DNA of 64,000 bases from Desertimonas sp963772825 (GTDB lineage Bacteria; Actinomycetota; Acidimicrobiia; Acidimicrobiales; Ilumatobacteraceae): the NCBI GenBank assembly GCA_963772825.1, contig CAVYYX010000009.1, forward strand, positions 1-64,000. The letters run 5' to 3'. The notes below the pieces were generated by a model. The model had not been told where the DNA came from. It worked only from the letters and a program-made list of their open reading frames with translations, and searched no databases. Of the stretch, positions 37,920 through 46,474 are shown piece after piece. Numbering within the stretch: the first letter of the stretch is position 1; every line of letters begins with the position of its first letter. The translations under genes were made by a program, and so were the position numbers.

Positions 37920-38329
37920 GCACGTTCTTCGACGCCACCGCTGTTGTCGCGTTGCACATCGAGTCGCCAGCGCGCTCAACGGCGGTCGAGGCCCTCACGG
38001 ACACCGATTCAGCCGTGTGCGTGAGCGCGCTCTCGCTCACCGAGGCGCTCGCCGTCGTCGACCGGCTCACCGACGAGCCGCTCCTGCGCTTCGACCTCGA
38101 GGACGCTCTGCGGCTCCAGTGGGACCGCTACGCCGTCGTGCCCGTCGACCAGCGCTGCCTCGACCGCGCCGCGGCGCTGCTGCGCGAGCAGCCTGTTCGC
38201 CTGGCTGACGCGATCCAACTAGCGGCAGCGGAGCGGCTGCCCCGACCGCTTCGATATGTCACGTTTGACCCGGTGCAGATCCCGGTGGCCCTCGGCCTCA
38301 GCTTCGACGTCATGTCAACGCGAGTGTGA
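37871..38329 (+). CDS. PIN-domain toxin (VapC-like ribonuclease)
   Basis: The PIN fold is visible in 'TFFDATAVVALHIESPARST' (first Asp), 'VSALSLTEALAVVDRL' (Glu), 'PVRLADAIQLAAAERLP' (Asp) and 'RYVTFDPVQI' (last Asp). VapC toxins cut tRNA or rRNA. The domain text begins at 'LSTFFDAT' (37916), where the codon is CTG and overlaps the antitoxin TGA. No ATG, GTG or TTG lies there. The nearest canonical start in frame is GTG 37871, which would overlap the antitoxin by 49 bases and add 15 residues. I list the longer form. Size from 37916 is 137 residues, the usual length. Confidence 0.82.
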   Translation: MERCATRPRLRRGPRLSTFFDATAVVALHIESPARSTAVEALTDTDSAVCVSALSLTEALAVVDRLTDEPLLRFDLEDALRLQWDRYAVVPVDQRCLDRAAALLREQPVRLADAIQLAAAERLPRPLRYVTFDPVQIPVALGLSFDVMSTRV

Positions 38330-38520
38330 GTCAGTGGTCGAGCAGCGTTCGAACGACGAGGTGAACGTTGGCACTGTGTGGTCGTCGAGCCTCGACGTAG
38401 GTCGAGCGTGGTCGTCAACGGGCACCAGGACGAACCGGAAGTCCAATCCGAAGCCTCGGTCGCGGCGCTCACCGGCCACGCCAAGTCCATCACCGACGTC
38501 CGTGACTAGCCTCTCGCCCG

Positions 38521-39525
38521 ATGCCGGCCACGCCCGTCAAGCTGATCATCCAGATCCCGTGCTTCAACGAGGAGCAGACACTTCCCGAGACGATCGCCGA
38601 TCTGCCCCGATCACTTCCGGGGATCGACGTGATCGAGCTGCTCGTGATCGACGACGGGAGCAGCGACCGCACGGTGGACGTCGCTCGGCAATGCGGCGTG
38701 CACCACGTCGTCAGCCATGACGTCAATCGTGGTCTGGCGCGGGCGTTCATGACCGGCATCGAGGCGAGTCTGCGGGCCGGCGCCGACATCATCGTCAACA
38801 CGGACGCCGACAACCAGTACGTCGGTGGGGACATCGGCAAGCTCGTCGCCCCGCTGTTGGAGTGCGAGGCCGACGTCGTCGTGGGAACCCGCCCGCTCAG
38901 CTCGATCTCCACGTTCTCGCCGCTGAAGAAGGCGCTGCAACACCTCGGCACGCACGCCGTGCGGGTGCTGTCCGGCACCGAAGTGCGGGACGCGACGAGC
39001 GGCTTCCGGGCGTTCTCGCGGGAGGCGGCGCTACGCCTGCAGGTCCACGGCCAGTACACGTACACCTTGGAGACGATCATCCAGGTCGGCGCCGAAGGGC
39101 TCACGCTGAAGGCCGTGCCGATCGGTGTGAACCCGCAGTCCCGTCCCTCACGACTCGTCAAGAGCTCGTTCGACTACGTGCGCAAGTCGATCCCGACGAT
39201 CGTCCGCAGCTATGCCCGCTACCGACCGCTGCGCTTCTTCACGTGGCTCGCTTCGATCCCCGGCATCATCGGCATCGCTCTCGTGGTGCGGTGGTTCATC
39301 CTGCGCTTCGACGGCGACGACGCCAGCCGGGTTCCGAGCCTCGTCGGCGCTGCCGTGTGCCTGCTGATGGCCGCCCAACTGCTCGTGCTCGGCTTCCTCG
39401 CCGACATCCAGGCTGCCCAACGCAAGACGACGTCGGACATCCTCGTGATGCTGCGCCGCCGCGAGTTCGCTGCGGGACCCGGGGACGAGGAATCCGGGTC
39501 GACCGAGATACGGTCAGTTTCGTGA
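38521..39525 (+). CDS. GT2 glycosyltransferase with two C-terminal membrane helices (DPM1-like)
   Basis: An intact 334-residue protein with 'KLIIQIPCFNEEQTLPETIA', 'LLVIDDGSSDRTVDVARQ', 'NRGLARAFMTGIEASLRAGA', metal site 'IVNTDADNQYVGGDIGKLV' (about residue 93) and 'GTEVRDATSGFRAFSREAAL'. Two hydrophobic helices ('WLASIPGIIGIALVVRWFIL' and 'LVGAAVCLLMAAQLLVLGFL') end the protein. Such enzymes load a sugar onto polyprenyl phosphate. Its TGA overlaps the next gene's GTG. The 190 bases upstream (38330-38520) hold no gene that I can support. Confidence 0.92.
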   Translation: MPATPVKLIIQIPCFNEEQTLPETIADLPRSLPGIDVIELLVIDDGSSDRTVDVARQCGVHHVVSHDVNRGLARAFMTGIEASLRAGADIIVNTDADNQYVGGDIGKLVAPLLECEADVVVGTRPLSSISTFSPLKKALQHLGTHAVRVLSGTEVRDATSGFRAFSREAALRLQVHGQYTYTLETIIQVGAEGLTLKAVPIGVNPQSRPSRLVKSSFDYVRKSIPTIVRSYARYRPLRFFTWLASIPGIIGIALVVRWFILRFDGDDASRVPSLVGAAVCLLMAAQLLVLGFLADIQAAQRKTTSDILVMLRRREFAAGPGDEESGSTEIRSVS

Positions 39526-40163
39526 GCGCGCCGACGCTGCCACAGCCGTCCACCACGTTGCACTGGGTGAACGCCGACGTCGAGGTCCATCGCGTCGTCG
39601 TCGGCCCGTACGACAACAACGTGTTCGTGGTCCGCTGCCGGCGCACCGGCGACGCGGCGCTGATCGACGCCGCCAACGAGCACGAGCAGCTCCTCGAGCT
39701 GTGCCAGCGCCTCGGCGTGCGGCGGGTGCTCGAGACGCACGGGCACTGGGACCACATCCAGGCGGTCCCGGCGATCCGTGAGGCCGGCTACGAGGTCGCC
39801 GTCACCAAGCTCGACGCCCCCAAGCTCGCCGACGTCGGCTACGACGTGTTCCTCGACGACGCCGAAGTCATCGAGGTCGGCAACCTGCGCCTCCACGCCA
39901 TCCACAATCCCGGGCACACGCCAGGATCGATCTCCTTCCACGTCGAGGGCACCCCGCTGCTGTTCTCGGGCGACACGTTGTTCCCAGGCGGTCCGGGCAA
40001 CACGAAGTTCGACGACGCCGACTTCGACACGATCATCGAGTCGATCTCGTCGCGCCTCCTCACGTTCCCGGACACCACGATCGTGCTCCCCGGCCACGGC
40101 GTCGACACGACGATCGGCGCAGAGCGCCCTCACCTCGACGAGTGGGTCGCCCGCGGCTGGTAG
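39522..40163 (+). CDS. MBL-fold metallo-hydrolase (glyoxalase II-like)
   Basis: The 213-residue protein has the metal-binding 'VLETHGHWDHIQAVPAI' (HxHxDH, about residue 72), 'HAIHNPGHTPGSISFHVEG', 'LLFSGDTLFPGGPGNTKFD' and 'TTIVLPGHGVDTTIG'. The motif set is that of glyoxalase II-like and persulfide-dioxygenase-like hydrolases. The substrate is not predictable from the text. Start GTG 39522 overlaps the GT2 stop (GTGA), so the two genes share a transcript, although a functional link is not obvious. Confidence 0.9.
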   Translation: MSAPTLPQPSTTLHWVNADVEVHRVVVGPYDNNVFVVRCRRTGDAALIDAANEHEQLLELCQRLGVRRVLETHGHWDHIQAVPAIREAGYEVAVTKLDAPKLADVGYDVFLDDAEVIEVGNLRLHAIHNPGHTPGSISFHVEGTPLLFSGDTLFPGGPGNTKFDDADFDTIIESISSRLLTFPDTTIVLPGHGVDTTIGAERPHLDEWVARGW

Positions 40164-40180
40164 CCCACCGCCCGTCCCGC

Positions 40181-40227
40181 AAGTGCCGTCACAAACGACT
40201 CACAACACGTCGATAGTGACGGCACTT
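40181..40227 (+). repeat. 47-bp palindromic element, copy 1
   Basis: Perfect 12-base inverted arms AAGTGCCGTCAC (40181-40192) and GTGACGGCACTT (40216-40227) flank a 23-base core containing CGACTCACAACACGTCGA. It lies between the MBL gene and the DUF559 gene, six bases from the latter's stop. It is near-identical to the reverse complement of 41241-41293. It could also act as a bidirectional terminator between the two convergent genes. Confidence 0.88.
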
Positions 40228-40232
40228 CGTCG

Positions 40233-41192
40233 TTACGGCCGCCACGGGAGCGGCACTCTGAGCAGCGCGGCGCGACTGCGGGCGATGCTCTCGATGGTCC
40301 TGGCGACGACGACCGGCTGCTCGGTGTCGTACCACCCGACGTACGTGATGTCCCAGCCCTCGACCGCCGCTCTGTTGTCACGGCGCTGATCAAGCGCCTC
40401 GGGTCCCTGCCCGAAGTGGAACTGCTTGCTGTTCGCCTCGACCCCGAGCAGCAACGTCGGACATGCCAGGTCGAGGCGAGCCACGACGCGGCCGCCCGCA
40501 TCGCGAACCTCGTGCTGTCGCACCCACGGTGGCAGGCCCGGCATGCGGAGACAGTGCTCGACCAAGCGCTCGAACCAAGAGTCCGGCACTCGACCGCCGC
40601 GCTGGCGACGGTCGAGGAGCTCGAACACGACCCCGGTGCCGGCCTGGCCCGGTCGGTGCAGCCGTTGGGCTGTCAGCCGCAGCCAGTTCAAGCTCGCGCC
40701 GCGACGTTCGAAGTCGTCGAATGCCCGTAACGAGCGGTTGACATCACGGCGCCCGCACACGTCCACCACTGTCCGTGCCAGACCTGTGGTCGAGATGCCG
40801 TCGACCACCACGAGGTCGTCTGGGTCGAGCGGCTCGACCCAATGCTGGACGACATCGATGCCAGCGACGCTTCGACAGCCGCGCGGACCAACGATCTCCG
40901 GGGTCGGTGGGTCGCAGAAGCCGTCGAGGCGGTGGAGATACGCCGCGGCGCGGAAGCCCGCGTAGAAACCAGGCGGCGCGAGCGTGGCGATCAGCATCTG
41001 TTGGTGCCACGTCGACGGCGCCGCACGCACGCGCAGCACTCCATGTACCGGCTCGTCGAACAGCGCGAGCGCTGACTGTGCTTTGAGATGGCGGGCGGTG
41101 ATCCCGCGAGCGGCGGCCTGGGTGCGTGTGAAGACCCCGTGCTGAGAGGCCGCAAGCTCAGCAACGGCGCCCATGGCGTCGTTGCATCGCAT
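40233..41192 (-). CDS. AbiEi-like N-terminal domain/DUF559-type endonuclease-fold protein
   Basis: The N-terminus 'VAELAASQHGVFTRTQAAAR' followed by 'GITARHLKAQSALALFD' is the winged-helix AbiEi antitoxin-like domain. The C-terminus carries a Vsr/DUF559 endonuclease-like core: 'WFERLVEHCLRMPGLPPWVR', 'VVARLDLACPTLLLGVEANS' (Asp, Glu) and 'WDITYVGWYDTE'. Such two-domain proteins are numerous in actinobacteria and their role is not established. The start may be ATG 41192 or ATG 41174. The gene is intact at about 319 residues and is flanked on both sides by inverted copies of one palindromic repeat. Confidence 0.75.
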   Translation of the reverse strand: MRCNDAMGAVAELAASQHGVFTRTQAAARGITARHLKAQSALALFDEPVHGVLRVRAAPSTWHQQMLIATLAPPGFYAGFRAAAYLHRLDGFCDPPTPEIVGPRGCRSVAGIDVVQHWVEPLDPDDLVVVDGISTTGLARTVVDVCGRRDVNRSLRAFDDFERRGASLNWLRLTAQRLHRPGQAGTGVVFELLDRRQRGGRVPDSWFERLVEHCLRMPGLPPWVRQHEVRDAGGRVVARLDLACPTLLLGVEANSKQFHFGQGPEALDQRRDNRAAVEGWDITYVGWYDTEQPVVVARTIESIARSRAALLRVPLPWRP

Positions 41193-41240
41193 ATGTCGTT
41201 CAAGTCGTAGCGCCGGACGGCGCCACTTCCACGCCGCCCG

Positions 41241-41293
41241 GCGAAGTGCCGTCGGAATCGACGCGTTGTGAGTCGATTGTGACGGCACTTCGC
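41241..41293 (-). repeat. 53-bp palindromic element, copy 2 (inverted relative to copy 1)
   Basis: Perfect 13-base arms GCGAAGTGCCGTC (41241-41253) and GACGGCACTTCGC (41281-41293) flank a core containing TCGACGCGTTGTGAGTCGA. Its reverse complement aligns with 40181-40227 with only a few differences, so the two copies face each other across the DUF559 gene. It lies between that gene's start and the aldo/keto reductase stop. Confidence 0.88.
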
Positions 41294-41313
41294 GCGCGGG
41301 CGGGGACTCCGGG

Positions 41314-42195
41314 TCAGATGCGTTCGAGCTCGTCGCCGTCGAAGAGGGCCTGCATGCCTGCCTCGGCGATGTCGGCGCGGAGCTCGTCGGCGGTGGGTGG
41401 CTCGGCGTGCGTCGACGCCGCAGTGAGGATCGCCCGGAGGAGGCTCGTCTCGCTGCTGGCGATCAGGAACAGCTGCTCGCGGTCGAGCACGAATCGCACG
41501 GCGTGCTCCAACTCGTCGCCCTCGGGAAGCGGCTCGTACCACGAACGCCGGGGTCCGTCGTAGTCGTCGGGCCAACGGCGTCGAGCGACCGCCTTGATCG
41601 CCTGCACGGCAACGCGTCGCTCGGCACACACCGCGAGGAGATGCTCGACGTCGGCGCGGTACTGCGCGTCCTCGAGCTGCACGAAGTTGTACGGCAGTAG
41701 GACGGAGTCGTAGTCGAACCGCTCCAGGCTGCGGGCGTGCATCGCGGCGATGCGCACACCATGGCCGGTGACGCCGATGTACCGCGTCAAACCCTCATCG
41801 CGGGCCTGCACAAGTGCGTCGAGCGCGCCTCCCGGGCCGTGCGCCGTCTGCCAATCGTCCTCCTCGACGAGGTTGTGCAGCTGGATCAGATCGACGTGGT
41901 CGACGCCCATCCGGTCGAGCGACCGCTCCAGACTCGCCCGGGCGGCATCGCCCTCCCAATCTCCGGTCTTGGTCGCGAGGAACACGTCGTCCCGATGCGT
42001 CGCCAGCCACGGCTTCATGAGGTCCTCGGCCACGCCGTAACCCGCCGCCGTATCCCAGTGGTTGACACCGAACTCGAGCAACACGTCGAGCAAAGGATCG
42101 GCGTCCTCCTGTGTGGCGGTGAACAAGCCGGCCCCGCCGAAGATCACCCGGCTGCTCTGATGTCCCGTCCGTCCGAACTCAGCACGCTCGATCAT
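41314..42195 (-). CDS. Aldo/keto reductase family protein
   Basis: The intact 293-residue protein reads 'RAEFGRTGHQSSRVIFGGAG', 'VNHWDTAAGYGVAEDLMKPW' (catalytic Asp and Tyr), 'DVFLATKTGDWEGDAA' (Lys), 'DHVDLIQLHNLVEEDDWQTA' (His) and 'GLTRYIGVTGHG'. This is the (beta/alpha)8 NADPH-dependent reductase fold. The strand-4 'LHN' and the shortened C-terminus suggest the AKR branch often annotated simply as oxidoreductase. The natural substrate is unknown. It is downstream of the beta-galactosidase gene but separated from it by 247 bases of repeat-bearing DNA. Confidence 0.9.
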   Translation of the reverse strand: MIERAEFGRTGHQSSRVIFGGAGLFTATQEDADPLLDVLLEFGVNHWDTAAGYGVAEDLMKPWLATHRDDVFLATKTGDWEGDAARASLERSLDRMGVDHVDLIQLHNLVEEDDWQTAHGPGGALDALVQARDEGLTRYIGVTGHGVRIAAMHARSLERFDYDSVLLPYNFVQLEDAQYRADVEHLLAVCAERRVAVQAIKAVARRRWPDDYDGPRRSWYEPLPEGDELEHAVRFVLDREQLFLIASSETSLLRAILTAASTHAEPPTADELRADIAEAGMQALFDGDELERI

Positions 42196-42275
42196 GGCGT
42201 CGACGTTAGACCGTGCCAGATCATGCGTGCTCAGCGCGGGCGATACACACTCGCTGGGTCTTCGATGCGCGGCAT

Positions 42276-42348
42276 CTGGGGGAGATCTGAGTCAGGGTCT
42301 GCCACAGATCTTCCCCAGAAGCGTGAATGACACGGATCTTCCCCAGAA
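42276..42348. repeat. Three-box repeat of CTGGGGAAGATC type
   Basis: CTGGGGGAGATCT at 42276-42288 pairs with AGATCTTCCCCAG at 42306-42318 (13-base stem with one wobble, 17-base loop). GATCTTCCCCAGAA then recurs directly at 42307-42320 and 42335-42348, 28 bases apart. The array lies upstream of the aldo/keto reductase start (42195) and downstream of the beta-galactosidase stop (42443), both on the minus strand. It may be a terminator for the first gene, an operator for the second, or both. Confidence 0.6.
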
Positions 42349-42442
42349 CGAGGGAACCGGTTGGCCAGGGCGCGACCTGCGCCACGGTTGGCAATCTCCG
42401 GACCCGAGCACCGAAACGGTGCAACTGACTCTGCGGATCGGG

Positions 42443-45400
42443 CTACTGGTGGGCGGCGGAGATCGTCCACGTGAAGCGGTACGTGCCCCCGGGGACGAGG
42501 TGACGGGGATGGGTGTCGGGACCGCACGCGGCCGTGCCGAGACCGCGGTGGGCGACGTCGATGTGCACGTGGGTCGCCGTCGACGGCGGCAGCACGTGGG
42601 CGTGAGTCGCCGTCTCCAGTTCCTCGACGGAGTGTGGCAGCGCCGAGAACGCCAATGGCCGGTCGCCTTCGAAGCGAAGCGTCACGGCCGGCGACGCCAC
42701 CTCGAACCACGCCGTGTCGAGGTGCAGCCCGTACTCCTGCGGCCGGACGAACGGCACGGTGAGCTCGCCGACCTTCGCCACCCATTGCCCGAGGCGAACG
42801 GCCGCCCGTCGGTCGGGATAGGAGTCGCCGGGGCCGAGGCCGAGCCACGTGAGCCGGTCGAAGTGGGCGGGCAACGCAAACCGGACGCCGACGCGCGGCA
42901 GGTCGGTGATCGAACGGTCCACCGTGATCGCTTCGCTGATCCGTGCCGACCCGTCGACGAGCTCGACCCGTTGCCGATGCTCGATCGGGAGGCCGGCACC
43001 GGTCTTGTAGCCGACGACTCTCGTCGTGACTCGCCCGCGGCGTTTGATCTCGGACCCCGCGTCGACGAGGCGATCGAGGCCGTCCGACCGCCAACCGGCG
43101 GCCGGCGTCGATGCCCGCCAGTCCCCCGGCGGGTCATCGTTGTCCGTCGGCGCTCTCCAGATCGACAGCGCCGGCCAACCGATCACGACACCGGCGGCGA
43201 CGATGCCGTCGTCGCCGACCTCGACCGCCGGCGCACGGCGCGGCTTCACGGGTTGCGGCGCGTCGGACAGTTCGATCGACGACTCTGCGGCGACCCATCC
43301 GCCCGGCGCCCAGCCGGGACGGCGCCGGGGCCTGAACCGCACGACGAGGGTCGACCGCCCGCTGTCGGCTGCAGCGGGTAGCGAGGGCACTGCCACGACC
43401 TTCGACGAACGCGGGCCGATCGCCCCTACATCAAGGTCGCCGCGGGCTACGCGCCTGCCATCGACGGTCACCTCCCAGCGCGCTTCGAGGTCGTCGAGGT
43501 CCGTGAACCAGCGCCGGTTGGTCACCCGCAATCGTCCCGGTTCGGCGGCCTCGACGGCGACCGGCTGGGTGAGCGCCGCCAGCTCGCCGAGCAGCGGATG
43601 CGGGTCGCGGTCAGCGGAGACCAAACCGTCGCACACGAAGTTGCCGTCGTGATCGACCTCGCCGAAGTCGCCGCCATAAGCGATCCACGACGTGCCGTCC
43701 GGTTCGTGACGCCGCAGGCCGTGGTCGGCCCACTCCCACACGAACCCGCCCTGCAGCCCTTCGACCTCGCCGAACACCGCCCAGTAGTCGGCCAGCCCGC
43801 CGGCCTGACCCATCGCGTGGCTGTACTCGCACAGGATCAGCGGCCGCCGATCCCGACCGTCGTTCGACCACTGCACGATGCGCTCGACCGAGGAGTACAT
43901 CGGGCAGACGATGTCGGACACCGGGCTGGCGGCGTCGAGATTGCGGCTGAACCCTCCTTCGTAGTGGAGCACCCGCGACGGGTCGACACGCCGGATCCAC
44001 GCCGCCATCGCGTCGTGCGACGGCCCGTAGCCCGACTCGTTGCCCAGCGACCAGGCCACGACGCACGGATGCGAACGGTCGCGCAACACCATCCGCATGC
44101 CCCGTTCGAGGAACGCCGCGGCGTACGCCGGGTCGTCGCTCGTCGCCCGCCACCGGCCATGTGTCTCGAGGTCGGCCTCGTCGATGACGTACAACCCGAG
44201 CTCGTCGCAGAGCTCGTAGAACGACTCGTCCTTCGGGTAGTGCGACGTGCGCACGGCGTTGATGTGGTGGCGCTTCATCAGCTCGAGGTCGCGCCGGTTG
44301 TCCTCGACCGTCGTCGCCGGGCCGCGGTCGGGGTCGATGTCGTGGTGGTTGACGCCGTTGATCACCACCGGCACCCCATTGATCAAGAGGGCGCGGTCGA
44401 TCAACTCGACGCTCCGGAACCCGACCCACCGCGCCCGCACATCGAGCACTGTCCCGTCGCGGTCACGCAGGACGACGGCGACCCGGTAGCGCCGTGGGCT
44501 CTCGTGGTTCCATGCCTCGATGCCCGGCACGCGCAGACGATCGATCACCCGATGGCCGGGCCAGGTGTAGGCGATGGCGTGCTCGTCACCGCCATCACGA
44601 GGCACCCAGCGGGGCACGTCGACACTCCCCGTCGTGGCGAGCTGGCGTCGGCGCCGACCGAGCGCATCGGTGACGACGACTTCGACGGTCAGCGGTCCGG
44701 GATCCCCGGCGCCTGCGTCGACACCGATGTCGAGGTCGAGCGTTCCGGTCGTGCCGTCGGCCTCCAGGCCCGGAACCGTCGCCGTGTCAGCGAGGGCGAT
44801 CCACGGCACGGACACCAGCTCGACGCTGCGATGCAGGCCGGGCATCCACCACTGGTCTTGGTCCTCGACCCACGTCGCCGCGCTCCACCGCGGCACGGCG
44901 ATGCACACCGTGTTCGGGCCACGGCGGAGGTGCTCGCTGATGTCGTAGGTCGACGGCAGGTGGCTGTCGGTACCGAACCCGACGAAGACACCATTGACCC
45001 ACACGAAGCCCATCGAGTTCGCCGCGCCGACGCGGAGCAACGTGCGGCGGCGGCGCCAGGCCGCGGGCACCGTGAACTCGCGCCGGTAGATGCCGGTCGG
45101 GTTGTCGGCCGGGACGTGCGGCGCCTGGAGGGCGAAGGGCATCCGCACGTTGAGGTAGATCGGATTCCCGCGGTCGTGGCTGCCATCCGCCGGCAGGACC
45201 CAGCTGCCCGGTACGGCGACCTCGTCCCAGCCGTCCGCCGCTGTCTCGGCGTCGACGTCGGCGGCCTCGACCTCGGCGGGCGAGGCACGGAGGCGGAACT
45301 GCCACTCACCGTCGAGTGACCGCACCCATGGCGACGGCGACCCGCCGATGGCAGCAACGACGTCGTCGTACGGCGCCAAACCCGGTGCGATCGGCAGGCG

Positions 45401-45457
45401 GCCGAGGGCGATCGCCGCCGGATCCGCCACGAGTGCGGCAATCTCGACACTGTTCAC
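42443..45457 (-). CDS. lacZ: Beta-galactosidase, glycoside hydrolase family 2 (LacZ type)
   Basis: An intact enzyme of 1004 residues, the normal LacZ length. The order is: jelly-roll domain ('SPWVRSLDGEWQFRLRASPA', 'NPIYLNVRMPFALQAPHVPA', 'GIYRREFTVPAAWRRRRTLL'), 'WSAATWVEDQDQWWMPGLHR', then catalytic barrel with 'VNGVNHHDIDPDRGPATTVE', 'INAVRTSHYPKDESFYELCD', acid/base Glu in 'VAWSLGNESGYGPSHDAM' (about 470) and nucleophile Glu in 'LILCEYSHAMGQAGGLADYW' (about 543). C-terminal 'PTDNDDPPGDW' is typical of the LacZ domain 5. It hydrolyses lactose and other beta-galactosides. Its GTG start overlaps the DeoR stop (GTGA), so the regulator and enzyme form one operon. Confidence 0.95.
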   Translation of the reverse strand: MNSVEIAALVADPAAIALGRLPIAPGLAPYDDVVAAIGGSPSPWVRSLDGEWQFRLRASPAEVEAADVDAETAADGWDEVAVPGSWVLPADGSHDRGNPIYLNVRMPFALQAPHVPADNPTGIYRREFTVPAAWRRRRTLLRVGAANSMGFVWVNGVFVGFGTDSHLPSTYDISEHLRRGPNTVCIAVPRWSAATWVEDQDQWWMPGLHRSVELVSVPWIALADTATVPGLEADGTTGTLDLDIGVDAGAGDPGPLTVEVVVTDALGRRRRQLATTGSVDVPRWVPRDGGDEHAIAYTWPGHRVIDRLRVPGIEAWNHESPRRYRVAVVLRDRDGTVLDVRARWVGFRSVELIDRALLINGVPVVINGVNHHDIDPDRGPATTVEDNRRDLELMKRHHINAVRTSHYPKDESFYELCDELGLYVIDEADLETHGRWRATSDDPAYAAAFLERGMRMVLRDRSHPCVVAWSLGNESGYGPSHDAMAAWIRRVDPSRVLHYEGGFSRNLDAASPVSDIVCPMYSSVERIVQWSNDGRDRRPLILCEYSHAMGQAGGLADYWAVFGEVEGLQGGFVWEWADHGLRRHEPDGTSWIAYGGDFGEVDHDGNFVCDGLVSADRDPHPLLGELAALTQPVAVEAAEPGRLRVTNRRWFTDLDDLEARWEVTVDGRRVARGDLDVGAIGPRSSKVVAVPSLPAAADSGRSTLVVRFRPRRRPGWAPGGWVAAESSIELSDAPQPVKPRRAPAVEVGDDGIVAAGVVIGWPALSIWRAPTDNDDPPGDWRASTPAAGWRSDGLDRLVDAGSEIKRRGRVTTRVVGYKTGAGLPIEHRQRVELVDGSARISEAITVDRSITDLPRVGVRFALPAHFDRLTWLGLGPGDSYPDRRAAVRLGQWVAKVGELTVPFVRPQEYGLHLDTAWFEVASPAVTLRFEGDRPLAFSALPHSVEELETATHAHVLPPSTATHVHIDVAHRGLGTAACGPDTHPRHLVPGGTYRFTWTISAAHQ

Positions 45458-46278
45458 ACCGAGCACACGATCACGTCGTCGACATGGGCGCGCAGCGTCT
45501 CGATCGCCCGTCGGTCGAGGGCATCGTCGGTGATCACGGAATCGGCGGCACTGAGCGGTGCGATGCTCGCCAGGCCGATCGTGCTCCACTTCGAGTGGTC
45601 GGCGACGACGATGAGGCGCTGCGACGCCTCGACGAACGCCCGGTTGGTGTCGGCCTCGAGCAGGTTGGGAGTCGTGAAGCCGGCCCGCTCGGTCATCCCA
45701 TGGACGCCCATGAACACCTGGTCGAGGTGCAGCGACGCCAGCGCCTGGAGGGCCAACGGCCCCACGAGGGCATCCGACGGGGTGCGGATCCCGCCGATCA
45801 ACATCACCGTCAGGTCGCCGCGCTCGTTGGCGAGCAGCGTCTCGCAGATGCGGATCGAGTTGGTGACGACGATCAGATCGGCGACGTCGACGAGGCACGC
45901 CGCCAGATGCCAGGTCGTCGTGCCAGCCGTCAGCCCGATCGCCGTGCCCGGCCGCACGATGGCGGCGGCCGCCGCGGCGATCGCCTGCTTCTCGGCCGTC
46001 TGCTCCGAGGACTTGGCGAGGAATCCCGGCTCGAGCGTCGTCGCCGCCGTCTCGCCGGCGAGCGTCGCCCCACCGTGCACCTTGGTGAGCAGGCCTTCTT
46101 GGGTCAGGGCGTCGAGGTCGCGACGGATCGTCATGTCGCTGACGCCGAGCTCCGTGGTCAGGTCGCTGACTCGCACGGAACCGTGACGCTGGACGTGTGC
46201 GGCGATCAGCTCGCGCCGGCGGCGAGCGAGGACACGCCGGCCGGTGGGTGCGATTCGTTCGACCTCGACGTCAGCCAT
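45454..46278 (-). CDS. DeoR/GlpR-family transcriptional repressor
   Basis: ATG 46278 begins 'MADVEVERIAP'. The helix-turn-helix is 'GSVRVSDLTTELGVSDMTIR' followed by 'RDLDALTQEGLLTKVHGGAT', the classic DeoR form. The sensor domain shows 'GTAIGLTAGTTTWHLAACLV', 'LIVVTNSIRICETL', 'VMLIGGIRTPSDALVGPLAL' and 'IVVADHSKWSTIGL', the ISOCOT sugar-phosphate fold. It probably represses the divergent transporter operon and its own lacZ operon, with a galactose-derived phosphate as signal. That target is inferred from the gene order. Confidence 0.93.
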   Translation of the reverse strand: MADVEVERIAPTGRRVLARRRRELIAAHVQRHGSVRVSDLTTELGVSDMTIRRDLDALTQEGLLTKVHGGATLAGETAATTLEPGFLAKSSEQTAEKQAIAAAAAAIVRPGTAIGLTAGTTTWHLAACLVDVADLIVVTNSIRICETLLANERGDLTVMLIGGIRTPSDALVGPLALQALASLHLDQVFMGVHGMTERAGFTTPNLLEADTNRAFVEASQRLIVVADHSKWSTIGLASIAPLSAADSVITDDALDRRAIETLRAHVDDVIVCSV

Positions 46279-46474
46279 CGCGAGCAACTATTGGTCGAGA
46301 TTCACCGGAAGTCAACAGAATCGACCGTTCAAACTGTCCGGTAAGGGTGATTCATGAGTGATTTTGGTGGTTTTCCTTGACTTCCCGACCCCCGGCGCGA
46401 GAAAGTGTCGGGCGAGACAACGTGACCGTTGCCACGGCGGCAGCGCTCGACAATCACCAGTGGGGGGAGATCTC
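46279..46474. promoter_or_regulatory. Divergent promoter region of the galactoside locus
   Basis: The 196 bases separate the DeoR-lacZ operon (minus) from the transporter operon (plus). The stretch 46295-46380 is unusually AT-rich for this DNA ('caaactgtccggtaagggtg' and 'gtgattttggtggttttcc'). It is the obvious place for both promoters and the DeoR operators. I could not define a convincing operator palindrome. A strong ribosome binding site (GGGGGGAG) precedes ATG 46475. Confidence 0.55.

Noticed and set aside
38330..38520. Possible small gene on either strand between vapC and the GT2 gene
   Set aside because: Frames are short, lack ribosome sites and recognisable text, and run into the neighbouring genes in the wrong phase.
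42194..45319. Long plus-strand frames opposite the beta-galactosidase gene (up to 573 residues)
   Set aside because: The GH2 enzyme on the minus strand is full length with both catalytic Glu. The plus-strand text is His/Arg/Asp-rich shadow.
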